From: an uncultured Bacteroidota bacterium
GTDB lineage: Bacteria; Bacteroidota; Bacteroidia; AKYH767-A; 2013-40CM-41-45
DNA: 44,659 bases
Assembly: GCA_937871435.1 (NCBI GenBank)
Contig: CALMQM010000105.1
Coordinates: 1-44,659, forward strand
Direction: 5' to 3'
A model generated the notes under the pieces. The model made no database searches, had not been told where the DNA came from, and saw nothing but the letters and a program-made list of their open reading frames with translations. This document shows positions 8,046-16,284 of the stretch, piece after piece (position 1 is the stretch's first letter; every line of letters begins with the position of its first letter). The translations under genes were made by a program, and so were the position numbers.

Positions 8046-9266
8046 ATGGAACAATTTCGCTTGAATACAATCGAAGAAGCTATTCAAGAATTAAAAGAAG
8101 GGAAAGTTATCATCGTCGTTGATGATGCCAACCGGGAAAATGAAGGTGATTTTATTGCGGCTGCGGAAAATGTGACCCCGGAAGTAATAAACTTTATGGC
8201 TACACATGGTAGAGGACTGATTTGCGCAGCCCTCACCGAACAGCGTTGTGAAGAACTTGACCTTCATCTGATGGTCAAACAAAATACATCCTCTCATGAG
8301 ACTCAATTTACTGTATCTGTAGATCTTTTGGGTCATGGTACGAGTACGGGGATTTCAGCCAGCGACAGATCCAAAACCGTCAGAGCTTTGGTAGATGCTG
8401 AAACTAAACCATCTGATCTGGCACGTCCGGGGCATATTTTCCCGCTTCGGGCAAAAGAAGGTGGTGTACTTCGTCGCGCGGGTCATACTGAAGCGACAAT
8501 TGATTTGTCGATTCTTGCAGGTTTAAAACCCGGTGGTGCTTTGGTTGAGATCATGAACTCGGATGGTACTATGGCTCGATTGCCAGACCTGATGTTGATT
8601 GCTGAAAAATTCGGTTTGAAAATAATATCTATTGAAGACCTCATCGCATATCGTTTGCAAAGGGAAAGTCTGATCGAACGTCAGGTGGATGTGAAACTGC
8701 CTACAGCATATGGTGATTTCGAATTACATGCATACAAACAGGTAAGCAACGGACAAGAACATCTTGCGTTAGTAAAAGGTACCTGGAATAAAAATGAGCC
8801 GGTATTGGTCAGGGTACATTCTTCCTGTCTCACAGGTGATATTTTTGGTTCCTGCCGTTGTGATTGTGGTCCCCAGTTACACAGTGCCATGGAGATGATA
8901 GAAAAAGAAGGGAAAGGTGTGATTGTGTATATGAATCAGGAAGGAAGAGGTATTGGTTTATTAAATAAACTCAAAGCCTATAAACTTCAGGAGCAGGGTA
9001 GAGATACAGTAGAAGCAAATCTGGAACTTGGATTCGAAGGAGATGAACGGGATTATGGTGTGGGTGCGCAGATTCTTCGTGATCTTGGTGTTTCCAAAAT
9101 GAGGTTGATGACGAACAATCCAAAGAAAAGAGCAGGTCTGATTGGATATGGTCTTGAAATTATTGAAGTTGTTCAAATTGAAATCAAATCAAACAAGCAC
9201 AATAAACTTTATCTTATCACGAAGCGCGATAAGATGGGACATACCATCAAAATTGATAACGATTAA
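8046..9266 (+). CDS. ribBA: Bifunctional DHBP synthase / GTP cyclohydrolase II
   Basis: RibBA catalyses both entry steps of riboflavin synthesis in the cytoplasm: ribulose 5-phosphate to 3,4-dihydroxy-2-butanone 4-phosphate, and GTP to the diaminopyrimidine precursor. The 406-residue protein has the usual fusion length. RibB (residues 1-200) shows [18 protein letters not shown], and [18 protein letters not shown]. RibA (205-400) shows the zinc site [17 protein letters not shown] at about residues 258-275, then NQEGRGIGL and [10 protein letters not shown]. The ATG start is followed at once by the conserved N-terminal helix. No other rib gene is nearby, and the upstream region does not show an FMN riboswitch core that I can recognise. 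Confidence 0.97.
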   Translation: MEQFRLNTIEEAIQELKEGKVIIVVDDANRENEGDFIAAAENVTPEVINFMATHGRGLICAALTEQRCEELDLHLMVKQNTSSHETQFTVSVDLLGHGTSTGISASDRSKTVRALVDAETKPSDLARPGHIFPLRAKEGGVLRRAGHTEATIDLSILAGLKPGGALVEIMNSDGTMARLPDLMLIAEKFGLKIISIEDLIAYRLQRESLIERQVDVKLPTAYGDFELHAYKQVSNGQEHLALVKGTWNKNEPVLVRVHSSCLTGDIFGSCRCDCGPQLHSAMEMIEKEGKGVIVYMNQEGRGIGLLNKLKAYKLQEQGRDTVEANLELGFEGDERDYGVGAQILRDLGVSKMRLMTNNPKKRAGLIGYGLEIIEVVQIEIKSNKHNKLYLITKRDKMGHTIKIDND

Positions 9267-9319
9267 GGCATAATTATCTTAGCGCAAATGTTGAATAGGA
9301 TGTTGACTTTATATTTTTG

Positions 9320-10510
9320 TCAGCTCTGATAAAACTTCAGTAATTTCTTTCCAATAGAAACATTCGAATAGTTTTCTTCAATCAGTTCACGGGCTGCTTT
9401 CCCAATTTGAAAGCATTGTTCCGGATTCTTCAAACAATGATCCACAGCCCTCAAAAATTCCTGTGGTGTATCCGCGATCAAAATGTTTTTTCCCGGTGAT
9501 ACCTGAATTCCCTCAGCGCCAATAGTTGTGGAAATAATGGTCTTTCCCAATGCCATTCCCTGAATAATCTTTACCCGCATACCACTGCCGGAAAGCAATG
9601 GAACAATCATGATTTGCTTGTCAGACATATACGCATTTGCATCTTCAATACGACCAACGCAATCTACATTCGGATGATGTGCATTCACAATGTGTTCAGG
9701 AAAATTCCTGCCGGCAAGATTCAGTTTAAGACCTGGAAATTGAGTATGGATTTCCGGCCAGCATTCCTTTAAAAACCACTCTACACCTTCAACATTCGGC
9801 AACCAATCCATTGATCCAAGATGGAATAAACTTAACTCCTGATTCGTATTCTGAACAAAGGGATATTCCTCTAAATCCACTCCGAGAGGTTGACAACACA
9901 ATCTTTTTGTATATCCCAACGTCCTGAAAACAGCCTCATCCACCGGAGTGATGGGAACAAGAAAGTCGATTTTATTCAGCACTTCAAGTTCGTAGCGTTT
10001 TAGCCTTTTCGAAAGAAATTTCAGATATATTTTTCTTGGAAAATTCTTTTCTGATGCAGCCAATCTCTCCCAGATAATATGCTCCGCATTGTGTGCACGT
10101 AAACAGATTTTCGCTGTGCTGTGCTTTTTAATGGTTTCAATATAGGGAGATGAAAACAAAGTTTCCAGTTGAACAAGATCAAAATTTTCGCGGATCAATA
10201 GATCTTTCAATTTGTGTGCAACTGCATTTGAATAAAACCTTACTACGTTGTAGGATTCATTCGTAAATAAATTTTTGAACGCACCACTGATTTTTATACT
10301 TGTATCAATATCGGCACACTGAAAATGCAATGATTTCCTTAAGTCAGCTGGAAATTTTTCAGGATCAAGATGGTGCTTTAGTGTATTGAGTGCAAACAAG
10401 TGTACTTCCGCACCTGCGATAGAAAGAGATTTTGCCATGTTCAACATTGCAATATTCCCGCCATCAATAGGAGGGTAGGGAACACGATGACAAATCTGGA
10501 GTATCTTCAA
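9320..10510 (-). CDS. Family 4-type glycosyltransferase
   Basis: The 396-residue protein has the two Rossmann halves of GT-B glycosyltransferases. It begins MKILQICHRVPYPPIDGG, where the Gly-rich turn contacts the acceptor side. The C-terminal half has FHLGSMDWLPNVEG and then SGMRVKIIQGMALGKTIIST, followed by GAEGI, the nucleotide-sugar-binding region of GT4 enzymes. Such enzymes build surface polysaccharide or LPS from nucleotide sugars. The start codon is TTG at 10510; no nearby ATG in frame fits better. It follows the LptF/LptG-like permease by 12 bases on the same strand, so an operon with an LPS-export gene is likely. Donor and acceptor cannot be told from sequence. Confidence 0.88.
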   Translation of the reverse strand: MKILQICHRVPYPPIDGGNIAMLNMAKSLSIAGAEVHLFALNTLKHHLDPEKFPADLRKSLHFQCADIDTSIKISGAFKNLFTNESYNVVRFYSNAVAHKLKDLLIRENFDLVQLETLFSSPYIETIKKHSTAKICLRAHNAEHIIWERLAASEKNFPRKIYLKFLSKRLKRYELEVLNKIDFLVPITPVDEAVFRTLGYTKRLCCQPLGVDLEEYPFVQNTNQELSLFHLGSMDWLPNVEGVEWFLKECWPEIHTQFPGLKLNLAGRNFPEHIVNAHHPNVDCVGRIEDANAYMSDKQIMIVPLLSGSGMRVKIIQGMALGKTIISTTIGAEGIQVSPGKNILIADTPQEFLRAVDHCLKNPEQCFQIGKAARELIEENYSNVSIGKKLLKFYQS

Positions 10511-10522
10511 TGGAACAATTAT

Positions 10523-11947
10523 TTATGCTTTCAATTTCTTTATGCGAAATAATTTTCTGAAAAATCTTGCATACGAATCTTTATCAAACAAAGAAGAATC
10601 AGTGGTTGCCTTGTAAGTAAGAAAAATACCGATTGGAAGTAATATGATCGACGAGATCCACATCCCTTTGTATGCAGGGATAACTCCTTCACGTGCGAAT
10701 TTTTCACCTGAAATGGAAATCACATGGTAAGTGACAAAAAAGAGAATAGAAACAACTACAGGCATACCGAGTCCGCCTTTCCGAATAATTGCTCCCAATG
10801 GTGCGCCAATAAAAAACAGAATCAGACATGCAAAAGATAAAGTAAACTTTCTATTCCATTCGATGTCATGCTTGGCGAGATTTCGGGATTTAATGTCTAT
10901 ATCCTGAAAAGCATCATCCGCGAGACTCTTCACATTTCGTGCGGCATATAATGCTGATGAAAGAATCATGTTTCTTCTTGAAGCAGAAAAATTTTGCACC
11001 AAATCAGGGTTTGAAAATTCTTTCGAAGCAGGTTTATGATACGATGACAGATTGGTGTCAATAGCAAGTGATGCAGCGAGTCGTTCAAAAAATTCTTTTT
11101 TCCGGAATGTAATTTTTTTGTGCAGACTGTCTGCTGCAGTAGAAAGTTGATCCAGATTCAACATCTGGTAATTGTCCTTGAACAATTGTTCGTTCGTTCG
11201 TGTGAGTTTAAATGAACTCAAATCAAACCGTATTCTTTCTTCGTCAAACTCTGTTCGTGTAAATGGGTGTGAGTTTTTTCCCCGCTCACTTTCCTGCTCT
11301 TCATAACTTGTACCCTTGTTGAGAGTAAGTATCAAAAATCGTTCGTCTTCTGACATTGCCATTTTTCCTCTTTCTGCCATAATCATTTTCAGATTTCCTC
11401 TGTTTGCACTGTGATCATAGATCATAATGTTGTGCAATGTTTGGCCATCTTCATCTTTTTTTGAAACCCGAATGGAATACCCGTCAATGCCATTATAGAA
11501 AATTCCTTCCTTGATCAGAAGTGAAGGTTTCTGTTGTCTGACATCATACAACAAAGCATTCATCTTCAAATTGGCAACAGGAAGTACATAATTGGAAAAG
11601 AAGAAAGCGCCAAAGCAAATTAATACAGCAGAAATCATCAGCGGACGCATGACGCGCTGAAGTGATATCCCGGCGGCTTTGCATGCGGTTAATTCAAAAT
11701 GCTCCGCCAGATTCCCGAAGGTCATGATGGATGACAGGAGAATAGCAAGTGGTAAAGCAAGAGGAACCAGAGTGATGGCAACATATACCATCAGTTTAAC
11801 TACGATATACCATTCCAGTCCTTTTCCTACCAAATCATCAATATATTTCCACAAGAACTGCATCAGCAACACAAAAAGGGCGATCAGAAATGTGAGCACC
11901 AAAGGACCAGCAAAGGACCGAAGCAGGAGCAAGGTTAGTTTCTTCAC
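10523..11947 (-). CDS. LptF/LptG family LPS export permease (YjgP/YjgQ)
   Basis: LptF and LptG form the inner-membrane channel of the ABC transporter that extracts lipopolysaccharide and passes it to LptC. This 474-residue protein has the family layout. Three N-terminal membrane segments lie in the first 130 residues (with LPLAILLSSIMTFGNLAEH and the coupling-helix-like ELTACKAAGIS). A long periplasmic beta-jellyroll region follows (about 130-360), then three C-terminal membrane segments with FIGAPLGAIIRKGGLG, a conserved family motif. The start is GTG. It is larger than E. coli LptF (366), with an extended periplasmic part, as often seen in Bacteroidota. I cannot separate LptF from LptG. Confidence 0.92.
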   Translation of the reverse strand: MKKLTLLLLRSFAGPLVLTFLIALFVLLMQFLWKYIDDLVGKGLEWYIVVKLMVYVAITLVPLALPLAILLSSIMTFGNLAEHFELTACKAAGISLQRVMRPLMISAVLICFGAFFFSNYVLPVANLKMNALLYDVRQQKPSLLIKEGIFYNGIDGYSIRVSKKDEDGQTLHNIMIYDHSANRGNLKMIMAERGKMAMSEDERFLILTLNKGTSYEEQESERGKNSHPFTRTEFDEERIRFDLSSFKLTRTNEQLFKDNYQMLNLDQLSTAADSLHKKITFRKKEFFERLAASLAIDTNLSSYHKPASKEFSNPDLVQNFSASRRNMILSSALYAARNVKSLADDAFQDIDIKSRNLAKHDIEWNRKFTLSFACLILFFIGAPLGAIIRKGGLGMPVVVSILFFVTYHVISISGEKFAREGVIPAYKGMWISSIILLPIGIFLTYKATTDSSLFDKDSYARFFRKLFRIKKLKA

Positions 11948-11976
11948 GTTATCTTTACCCGATAAAACTGATTGGC

Positions 11977-12582
11977 GTGCAAGTTAACAAATTGAATTTT
12001 ACTTCCGAGGAACTCGGTGTACTCAGTAACAGTGATTTCTTTGTAGTCAAGCATCAGGCGACACAAAAGATTAGTTTAATCCTTTCTCATCTACTTCAGG
12101 AACTGGAAAATTCTGAAAACATTCAATCATTTCCATTGCAGGGATTAAACGAAAAGCGTGGTAAAATATTCCGTGGTGAAAATTATCGCCTGCTGCCTTA
12201 TGTTGTTTTAGATTATCCCCGACAGTTTGGCAAAGAATCCGTTTTTGCTTTCCGCTCAATGTTTTGGTGGGGAAACGGATTCAGTTTTACGCTGCATATT
12301 CAAGGTGAAGCATTGATCATGTTCAATGACCGACTTCATTCCAATTTATACCAATTGACAGGTAAAGGCTTTTATGTTTGTATTAATACTACGCCCTGGG
12401 AATATCATTATGGAACTAACAATTATATTCCTCTGGAAGAATATATTGCAAAATCTCAAAAGTATAAGGCACGCTCAAATGATTTTTTCAAATTGAGCAG
12501 ACGCTTAACTTTACAACAATATTCGCTTGTTCCTGAATTTGGAAAAGAGACCTGGGAACTCTTGAAAAAAATTCTGGAATGA
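11977..12582 (+). CDS. Hypothetical protein, 201 residues
   Basis: I do not recognise this gene. It starts at a GTG 29 bases from the divergent LptF/LptG-like start. The protein has no signal peptide, no membrane helix and no cysteine cluster. The central part is aromatic-rich (SMFWWGNGFSFTLHIQG, then FYVCINTTPWEYHYG), which suggests a compact beta-rich cytoplasmic protein. The N-terminus is predicted helical. Its stop codon directly abuts the stop of the convergent START-like gene with no spacer. Codon use looks like its neighbours, so it is a genuine gene. Confidence 0.75.
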   Translation: MQVNKLNFTSEELGVLSNSDFFVVKHQATQKISLILSHLLQELENSENIQSFPLQGLNEKRGKIFRGENYRLLPYVVLDYPRQFGKESVFAFRSMFWWGNGFSFTLHIQGEALIMFNDRLHSNLYQLTGKGFYVCINTTPWEYHYGTNNYIPLEEYIAKSQKYKARSNDFFKLSRRLTLQQYSLVPEFGKETWELLKKILE

Positions 12583-12996
12583 TCAGGAACCGATATGATG
12601 CATTAAATTGTGGATCTGGCTGTTCCACAGAAGAACGTTTTCTTCTTTTTCATCATCAGAAGCAAAATCAGTAACAATCAATGCAACATCAGAAGTGATT
12701 TCGTCCTGTACAATTTCAAATTGAAAATAAGTGTCATCCTTCTTATCTTCAGTTTGCCATTTATAACGAATGACAGAATTTTCTTTTTTGTTGATGATAC
12801 GGGCACGTTGTTCACTGCCTTCCCAATGGAAAATAAAATCGCCTTCACGGATGTTCACTTTATCCGCAAACCATTCCTCAAGGCCACTTGCGGTACTGAG
12901 ATAATTGAAAAGTATCTTGGGAGAAGATTTAATCTCGAATTCAAGCGTAAACTTTTGTTTTTTATTGGTTTTGGCTTCCTGCTTCACAATTGTCAT
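12583..12996 (-). CDS. START-like / SRPBCC (AHSA1-type) domain protein
   Basis: The 137-residue protein has the layout of AHSA1-like SRPBCC proteins: an N-terminal strand (KFTLEFEIKSSP), a helix with ILFNYLSTASGLEEWFADKV, then a chain of beta strands and a long C-terminal helix (VLLWNSQIHNLMHHIG). The phrase SGLEEWFAD matches the family's usual turn after the first helix. The fold binds hydrophobic ligands or client proteins; what this one binds is unknown. It converges on the 201-residue hypothetical protein. Confidence 0.8.
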   Translation of the reverse strand: MTIVKQEAKTNKKQKFTLEFEIKSSPKILFNYLSTASGLEEWFADKVNIREGDFIFHWEGSEQRARIINKKENSVIRYKWQTEDKKDDTYFQFEIVQDEITSDVALIVTDFASDDEKEENVLLWNSQIHNLMHHIGS

Positions 12997-13089
12997 TCTA
13001 AAATTGATTTGAAATAAAAGGAATTTTTTAGTAGGCGCCCAAGATAGTTATTATTTCTCAATTGAACTGCCAAATTATACGGAAATGCA

Positions 13090-13118
13090 TTGGTTATCTT
13101 AATCTTTGGCTACCTTCG
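13090..13118 (+). promoter_or_regulatory. Bacteroidota-type promoter for the ICMT-like gene
   Basis: TTG at 13090-13092 is followed after 18 bases by TACCTTCG at 13111-13118, matching TTG-N17-20-TAnnTTTG with one mismatch. It lies just upstream of the ATG at 13131 and so argues against the longer in-frame start at 13062. Confidence 0.6.
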
Positions 13119-13130
13119 CCGAAATTAACT

Positions 13131-13874
13131 ATGGCACTGCTTCATTCTTTTGAAAATTCGGGAAACTGGCTGTTCAAACGCAGAGGACAAATTCCTGTTT
13201 TTCTCTTTCTCATGGCTATACCGGCAGTTTATTTTGCCCGTTTCAACTATGTGAATCATTGGATGAATCATTTCATCAATTATTTCGCAGTACTATTGAG
13301 TGTACTTGGTTTTGTCGTGAGAGCATACACCATCGGCACAACTCCCCGTGGAACTTCCGGAAGAAATACTGAAAATCAGGTTGCTGAATCTTTGAATACC
13401 AGTGGCATATATTCCGTGGTCCGACATCCGCTTTACCTAGGGAATTATCTGATGTGGATTGGTATCGTGGTGTATACACACAATATATCTTTCGTCATTA
13501 TCGTCAGCCTGATGTATTGGTTGTATTACGAAAGAATCATGTTTGCAGAAGAACGTTTTCTGGAAAGAAAATTCGGACAAACGTATCTTGACTGGTCACT
13601 ACAGGTTCCTGCTTTTCTACCAAAATGGAGCTCCTTCAGAAAAAGTACTATTCCATTTTCTTTAAAGAGTGTGTTGAGGAGGGAATATTCCGGAGTGCTT
13701 GCAACCGTGATTGGTTTTGTATATGTAGAAATACTAATGGGTTGGTTTCGTTACCAAACATTTACCATAGGAAATAAATTTATTTATGTTCTGATCGCTT
13801 CAGTAGTCATTACTTTGGTTCTCAGGACTCTGAAACACAATACTAAAATTCTAAGCGAAGAAGGCAGGTCCTGA
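13131..13874 (+). CDS. Isoprenylcysteine carboxyl methyltransferase-family membrane protein
   Basis: The 247-residue protein has about six predicted membrane helices. Its core reads GIYSVVRHPLYLGNYLMWIG, then YYERIMFAEERFLERKFG and YLDW, the SAM-binding signature of the ICMT/PEMT membrane methyltransferase superfamily (RHPxYxGN followed by EE..L...FG..Y). In bacteria such enzymes methylate small or lipid substrates; some act on lipid A phosphate in Leptospira, but the substrate here cannot be inferred. A further membrane pair lies after the methyltransferase core. The start at 13131 is supported by the promoter at 13090-13118. Confidence 0.82.
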   Translation: MALLHSFENSGNWLFKRRGQIPVFLFLMAIPAVYFARFNYVNHWMNHFINYFAVLLSVLGFVVRAYTIGTTPRGTSGRNTENQVAESLNTSGIYSVVRHPLYLGNYLMWIGIVVYTHNISFVIIVSLMYWLYYERIMFAEERFLERKFGQTYLDWSLQVPAFLPKWSSFRKSTIPFSLKSVLRREYSGVLATVIGFVYVEILMGWFRYQTFTIGNKFIYVLIASVVITLVLRTLKHNTKILSEEGRS

Positions 13875-13881
13875 TTTTTTT

Positions 13882-13911
13882 TTGAGAAAAAGAAAGGAAT
13901 GTTGATATTTG
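13882..13911 (+). promoter_or_regulatory. Promoter for tRNA-Met
   Basis: TTG at 13882-13884, 19 bases, then GATATTTG at 13904-13911 (one mismatch to TAnnTTTG). The tRNA starts 11 bases further on, an appropriate distance for a short precursor leader. Confidence 0.55.
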
Positions 13912-13922
13912 CAGCCCTTTTT

Positions 13923-13996
13923 GGCGAGGTAGCTCAGATGGTTAGAGCGCAGGATTCATAACCCTGAGGTCGGGGGTTCGACTCCCCCCTTCGCTA
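13923..13996 (+). tRNA. tRNA-Met (anticodon CAT)
   Basis: The 74-base sequence folds as a cloverleaf. The acceptor stem is GGCGAGG with CTTCGCT (two G-U pairs). The D arm is GCTC/GAGC, and the anticodon arm carries TTCATAA with CAT at 13957-13959. The variable loop is AGGTC, and the T arm is GGGGG-TTCGACT-CCCCC. The discriminator is A, and CCA is not encoded. The first pair is G-U rather than open, and the sequence is typical of the elongator type, but an Ile-type (lysidine-modified) CAT tRNA cannot be excluded by eye. Confidence 0.93.
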
Positions 13997-14013
13997 CGAC
14001 AAAGTTGAGATTT

Positions 14014-14075
14014 AGTGTAAGTTGAAGTGTATGTGTAGGTTCGAAAATCTTTAAACTTACACTTACACTTTTATA
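14014..14075 (+). repeat. Long inverted repeat downstream of tRNA-Met
   Basis: AGTGTAAGTT (14014-14023) pairs with AACTTACACT (14054-14063) across a 30-base loop. The right side continues into a second TACACTT copy and a TTTTATATTTC tail. It may be the tRNA's transcription terminator. The rest of 13997-14240 shows nothing I can support. Confidence 0.35.
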
Positions 14076-14239
14076 TTTCTCCCACTTTTTCTTCTTTTTT
14101 GAATAAAAATTTTTCTGATTAATCACTATTTCCGGATTACAGGAAAGACTAGAGATTTGATGCTCCACAGCTGTATCTTCTTTCTATAAAATTTCAGACT
14201 AACATTCAGGATTAAACTATCCTAATCCAAAGGATTCAA

Positions 14240-14271
14240 AATAAAAAAGCCCGACCAGCGTACCGGTCGGG
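14240..14271 (-). terminator. Intrinsic terminator of the Hc1-like gene
   Basis: On the minus strand CCCGACC and GGTCGGG pair around an eight-base loop and are followed by CTTTTTTATTTTG. It lies about 28 bases after the Hc1-like stop. Confidence 0.8.
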
Positions 14272-14298
14272 TTCATGTGTTGGTTATTTAAATATGGA

Positions 14299-14484
14299 TC
14301 AGGAAGGTTCTTCCGATTTCTTTGCTTCCTGAATTGCATCACGCATTTCCTGGCAAGCACGTTTGATTTCCTGCAATCCTTTGCGAACGCGAGTTCCGGC
14401 AGCAGCATTCCCTTTTTCAGAAAACTTGATGACGTCTTCTTCAATAGCTGCAACGAGCTGTTTGATGTTTTCGTACTCTTTCAT
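14299..14484 (-). CDS. Histone H1-like protein Hc1
   Basis: A 61-residue, highly charged helical protein beginning MKEYENIKQLVAAIEEDV. It has the pattern EKGNAAAGTRVRKGLQEIK that typifies the short Hc1-like (histone H1-like) proteins found throughout Bacteroidota. These are proposed to bind nucleic acid through their basic face, although their role outside Chlamydia is little studied. It has its own terminator at 14240-14271 and lies just downstream of the alpha-oxoamine synthase gene on the same strand. Despite its small size the start, composition and terminator all agree. Confidence 0.85.
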   Translation of the reverse strand: MKEYENIKQLVAAIEEDVIKFSEKGNAAAGTRVRKGLQEIKRACQEMRDAIQEAKKSEEPS

Positions 14485-14543
14485 CGTGTTTTGGGTTTAA
14501 AAGTTAATTATGGGTGAGGATTAGTTTTATGCGAATATTCAAT

Positions 14544-15785
14544 TTAGAAGGCAGCAATCTTGTCAGACATGTATTCACCGGCTTTCAGTTTTACATACGC
14601 TTTTCTGAAAGCATCAATGGTGTAATTCACATCCTCGAGAGTATGCACAGCAGTAGGAATCAAACGAAGGATAATGATTCCTTTCGGAACAACTGGATAT
14701 ACAACCATAGAACAGAAGATATCGTGGTTTTCACGCATGTCGTAAATAAGATTGGTCGCTTCACCGATACTTCCATTCATGTACACGGGAGTTACAGGAG
14801 ATTGCGTTTTGCCAATATCAAAACCGGCTTCTTTCAAACCATTTTGAAGGGCATTTACAACTTTCCACAAATTGTCTTTCATGGCAGGCTGACTACGAAG
14901 CAATTCAAGACGTTTTAATGCTCCAAGAACAAGAGGCATTGGCATTGACTTCGCGAAAATCTGAGAACGCATATTGTATCGAAGGTATTCAACCACATCT
15001 TCACTACTGGAAATAAAACCTCCGATCATGGCCATACTCTTCGCGAAAGTGCCAAAGTAAATATCAATCTGATCCTGTACACCTTGTTCTTCACCGGTAC
15101 CGGCACCTGTTTTTCCCATGGTTCCAAAACCATGCGCGTCATCAACAAAAAGACGGAATTGAAACTTCTGTTTCAACGCCACAATGTCTTTCAATCGTCC
15201 CATATCCCCACTCATACCAAATACACCTTCTGTAATCAGGAGAATTGAACCACCACTTTCTTCAACAATTTTTGTGGCTCTTTCCAATTGTTTTTCACAA
15301 TTGGCGATGTCATTGTGAGGGAACACAAATCGTTTTCCCATATGCAGACGCACACCATCAATGATGCAGGCATGACTTTCACTATCATAAACAATCACAT
15401 CATGTCTGTCGACCAAACAATCAATGGCTGATACCATACCCTGATAACCGAAATTCAGCAGAATAGTATCTTCCTTATGCATAAACGCGGAAAGCTCATT
15501 TTCCAGTTGCTCATGGTAATTAGAATTACCCGACATCATTCTGGCTCCCATTGGAGTGGCAAAACCAAATTTTGCCGCAGCATCTGCATCGGCTTTTCTG
15601 ACTTCAGGATGATTGGCTAATCCCAGGTAATTATTCAAACTCCAGATTAATCGTTCCTTTCCACGAAAAACCATTCGTGTACCAATGTCACCTTCCAGTT
15701 TTGGAAAAGTAAAATACCCGTGAGAGTCTTTTGCATGTTGTCCGATCGGACCTCTGTTCTTCTTTAATTTTTCAAATAAATCCAC
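14544..15785 (-). CDS. Alpha-oxoamine synthase, serine palmitoyltransferase type
   Basis: The 413-residue PLP enzyme belongs to the alpha-oxoamine synthase family (KBL, BioF, HemA, SPT). These enzymes condense an amino acid with an acyl thioester and release CO2. Visible motifs are SLNNYLGLANHPEV, GARMMSGNS, NFGYQG, the PLP aspartate motif FVDDAHGFGTMG, and the Schiff-base lysine in GTFAKSMAMIGGF (about residue 245). The SPT-like NYLGL/AKS context and the phylum favour the first step of sphingolipid synthesis (serine plus palmitoyl-CoA). A cysteate acyltransferase for sulfonolipids is a close relative and remains possible. No biotin genes are nearby, which argues against BioF. Confidence 0.8.
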   Translation of the reverse strand: MDLFEKLKKNRGPIGQHAKDSHGYFTFPKLEGDIGTRMVFRGKERLIWSLNNYLGLANHPEVRKADADAAAKFGFATPMGARMMSGNSNYHEQLENELSAFMHKEDTILLNFGYQGMVSAIDCLVDRHDVIVYDSESHACIIDGVRLHMGKRFVFPHNDIANCEKQLERATKIVEESGGSILLITEGVFGMSGDMGRLKDIVALKQKFQFRLFVDDAHGFGTMGKTGAGTGEEQGVQDQIDIYFGTFAKSMAMIGGFISSSEDVVEYLRYNMRSQIFAKSMPMPLVLGALKRLELLRSQPAMKDNLWKVVNALQNGLKEAGFDIGKTQSPVTPVYMNGSIGEATNLIYDMRENHDIFCSMVVYPVVPKGIIILRLIPTAVHTLEDVNYTIDAFRKAYVKLKAGEYMSDKIAAF

Positions 15786-16284
15786 TTATCGCTTTTTTAT
15801 AAATTTCTGAATAATAAATCTTGTGATGAAGTAACTTGCCTGCTTTTGAAATAAACATTTCTGACAACACATGTTGAACAAAAGTAAGCATTTTTGATTA
15901 AAAACAAAGGTTTTAGACCTGATTGAATCAAATTAATCAACATTCTTTTGTGTACTAATGATCTTTGGATCGTACAGCTAAAAACCAATACATTAAGTAA
16001 TTATCCAGTTGTTTGTTGTATTGCTCTGTAAAACAATATTTTACAAAACCGGCCCAGTTTTTAAATCGGATCGGTTTCTTATCCAACATGGTTCTGTATT
16101 CAGGGAAGTTTTTGGGCAAAATGCCTTTAAAATCATTTTATCAAACAAGCCTCAATCCGGAGTCTTCTTAGATTTTGATACAAATAGTAAAGTCTGGAAA
16201 TGTTCAATGAAGTTTTAAGATTCTCTTGACATAAGTATTTGAATTCAGCTTGAAACAAACGTACTTGCGTAAAATTATATTCTC
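15786..16284. other. 499-base intergenic region, no gene found
   Basis: The region between the divergent synthase and the T9SS cargo gene is AT-rich. Short frames on either strand lack plausible starts or coding composition. Near the right end, TTG at 16239 and TACTTGCG at 16262-16269 could be the cargo gene's promoter (spacing 20, two mismatches). I see no RNA fold I can support. Confidence 0.35.

Noticed and set aside
7896..8087. 63-codon minus-strand frame before ribBA
   Set aside because: It overlaps the ribBA start, has no protein-like pattern I recognise and no clear promoter or terminator.
13062..13130. Longer start of the ICMT-like protein
   Set aside because: The extension covers the promoter TTG-N18-TACCTTCG and adds residues without membrane or family character.
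14100..14240. Possible attachment-site duplication next to tRNA-Met
   Set aside because: No direct repeat of the tRNA 3' end is visible nearby and there is no integrase gene in the window.
16009..16218. 69-codon plus-strand frame before the T9SS cargo gene
   Set aside because: It has a TTG start, no recognisable motif and a composition like the AT-rich intergenic sequence around it.
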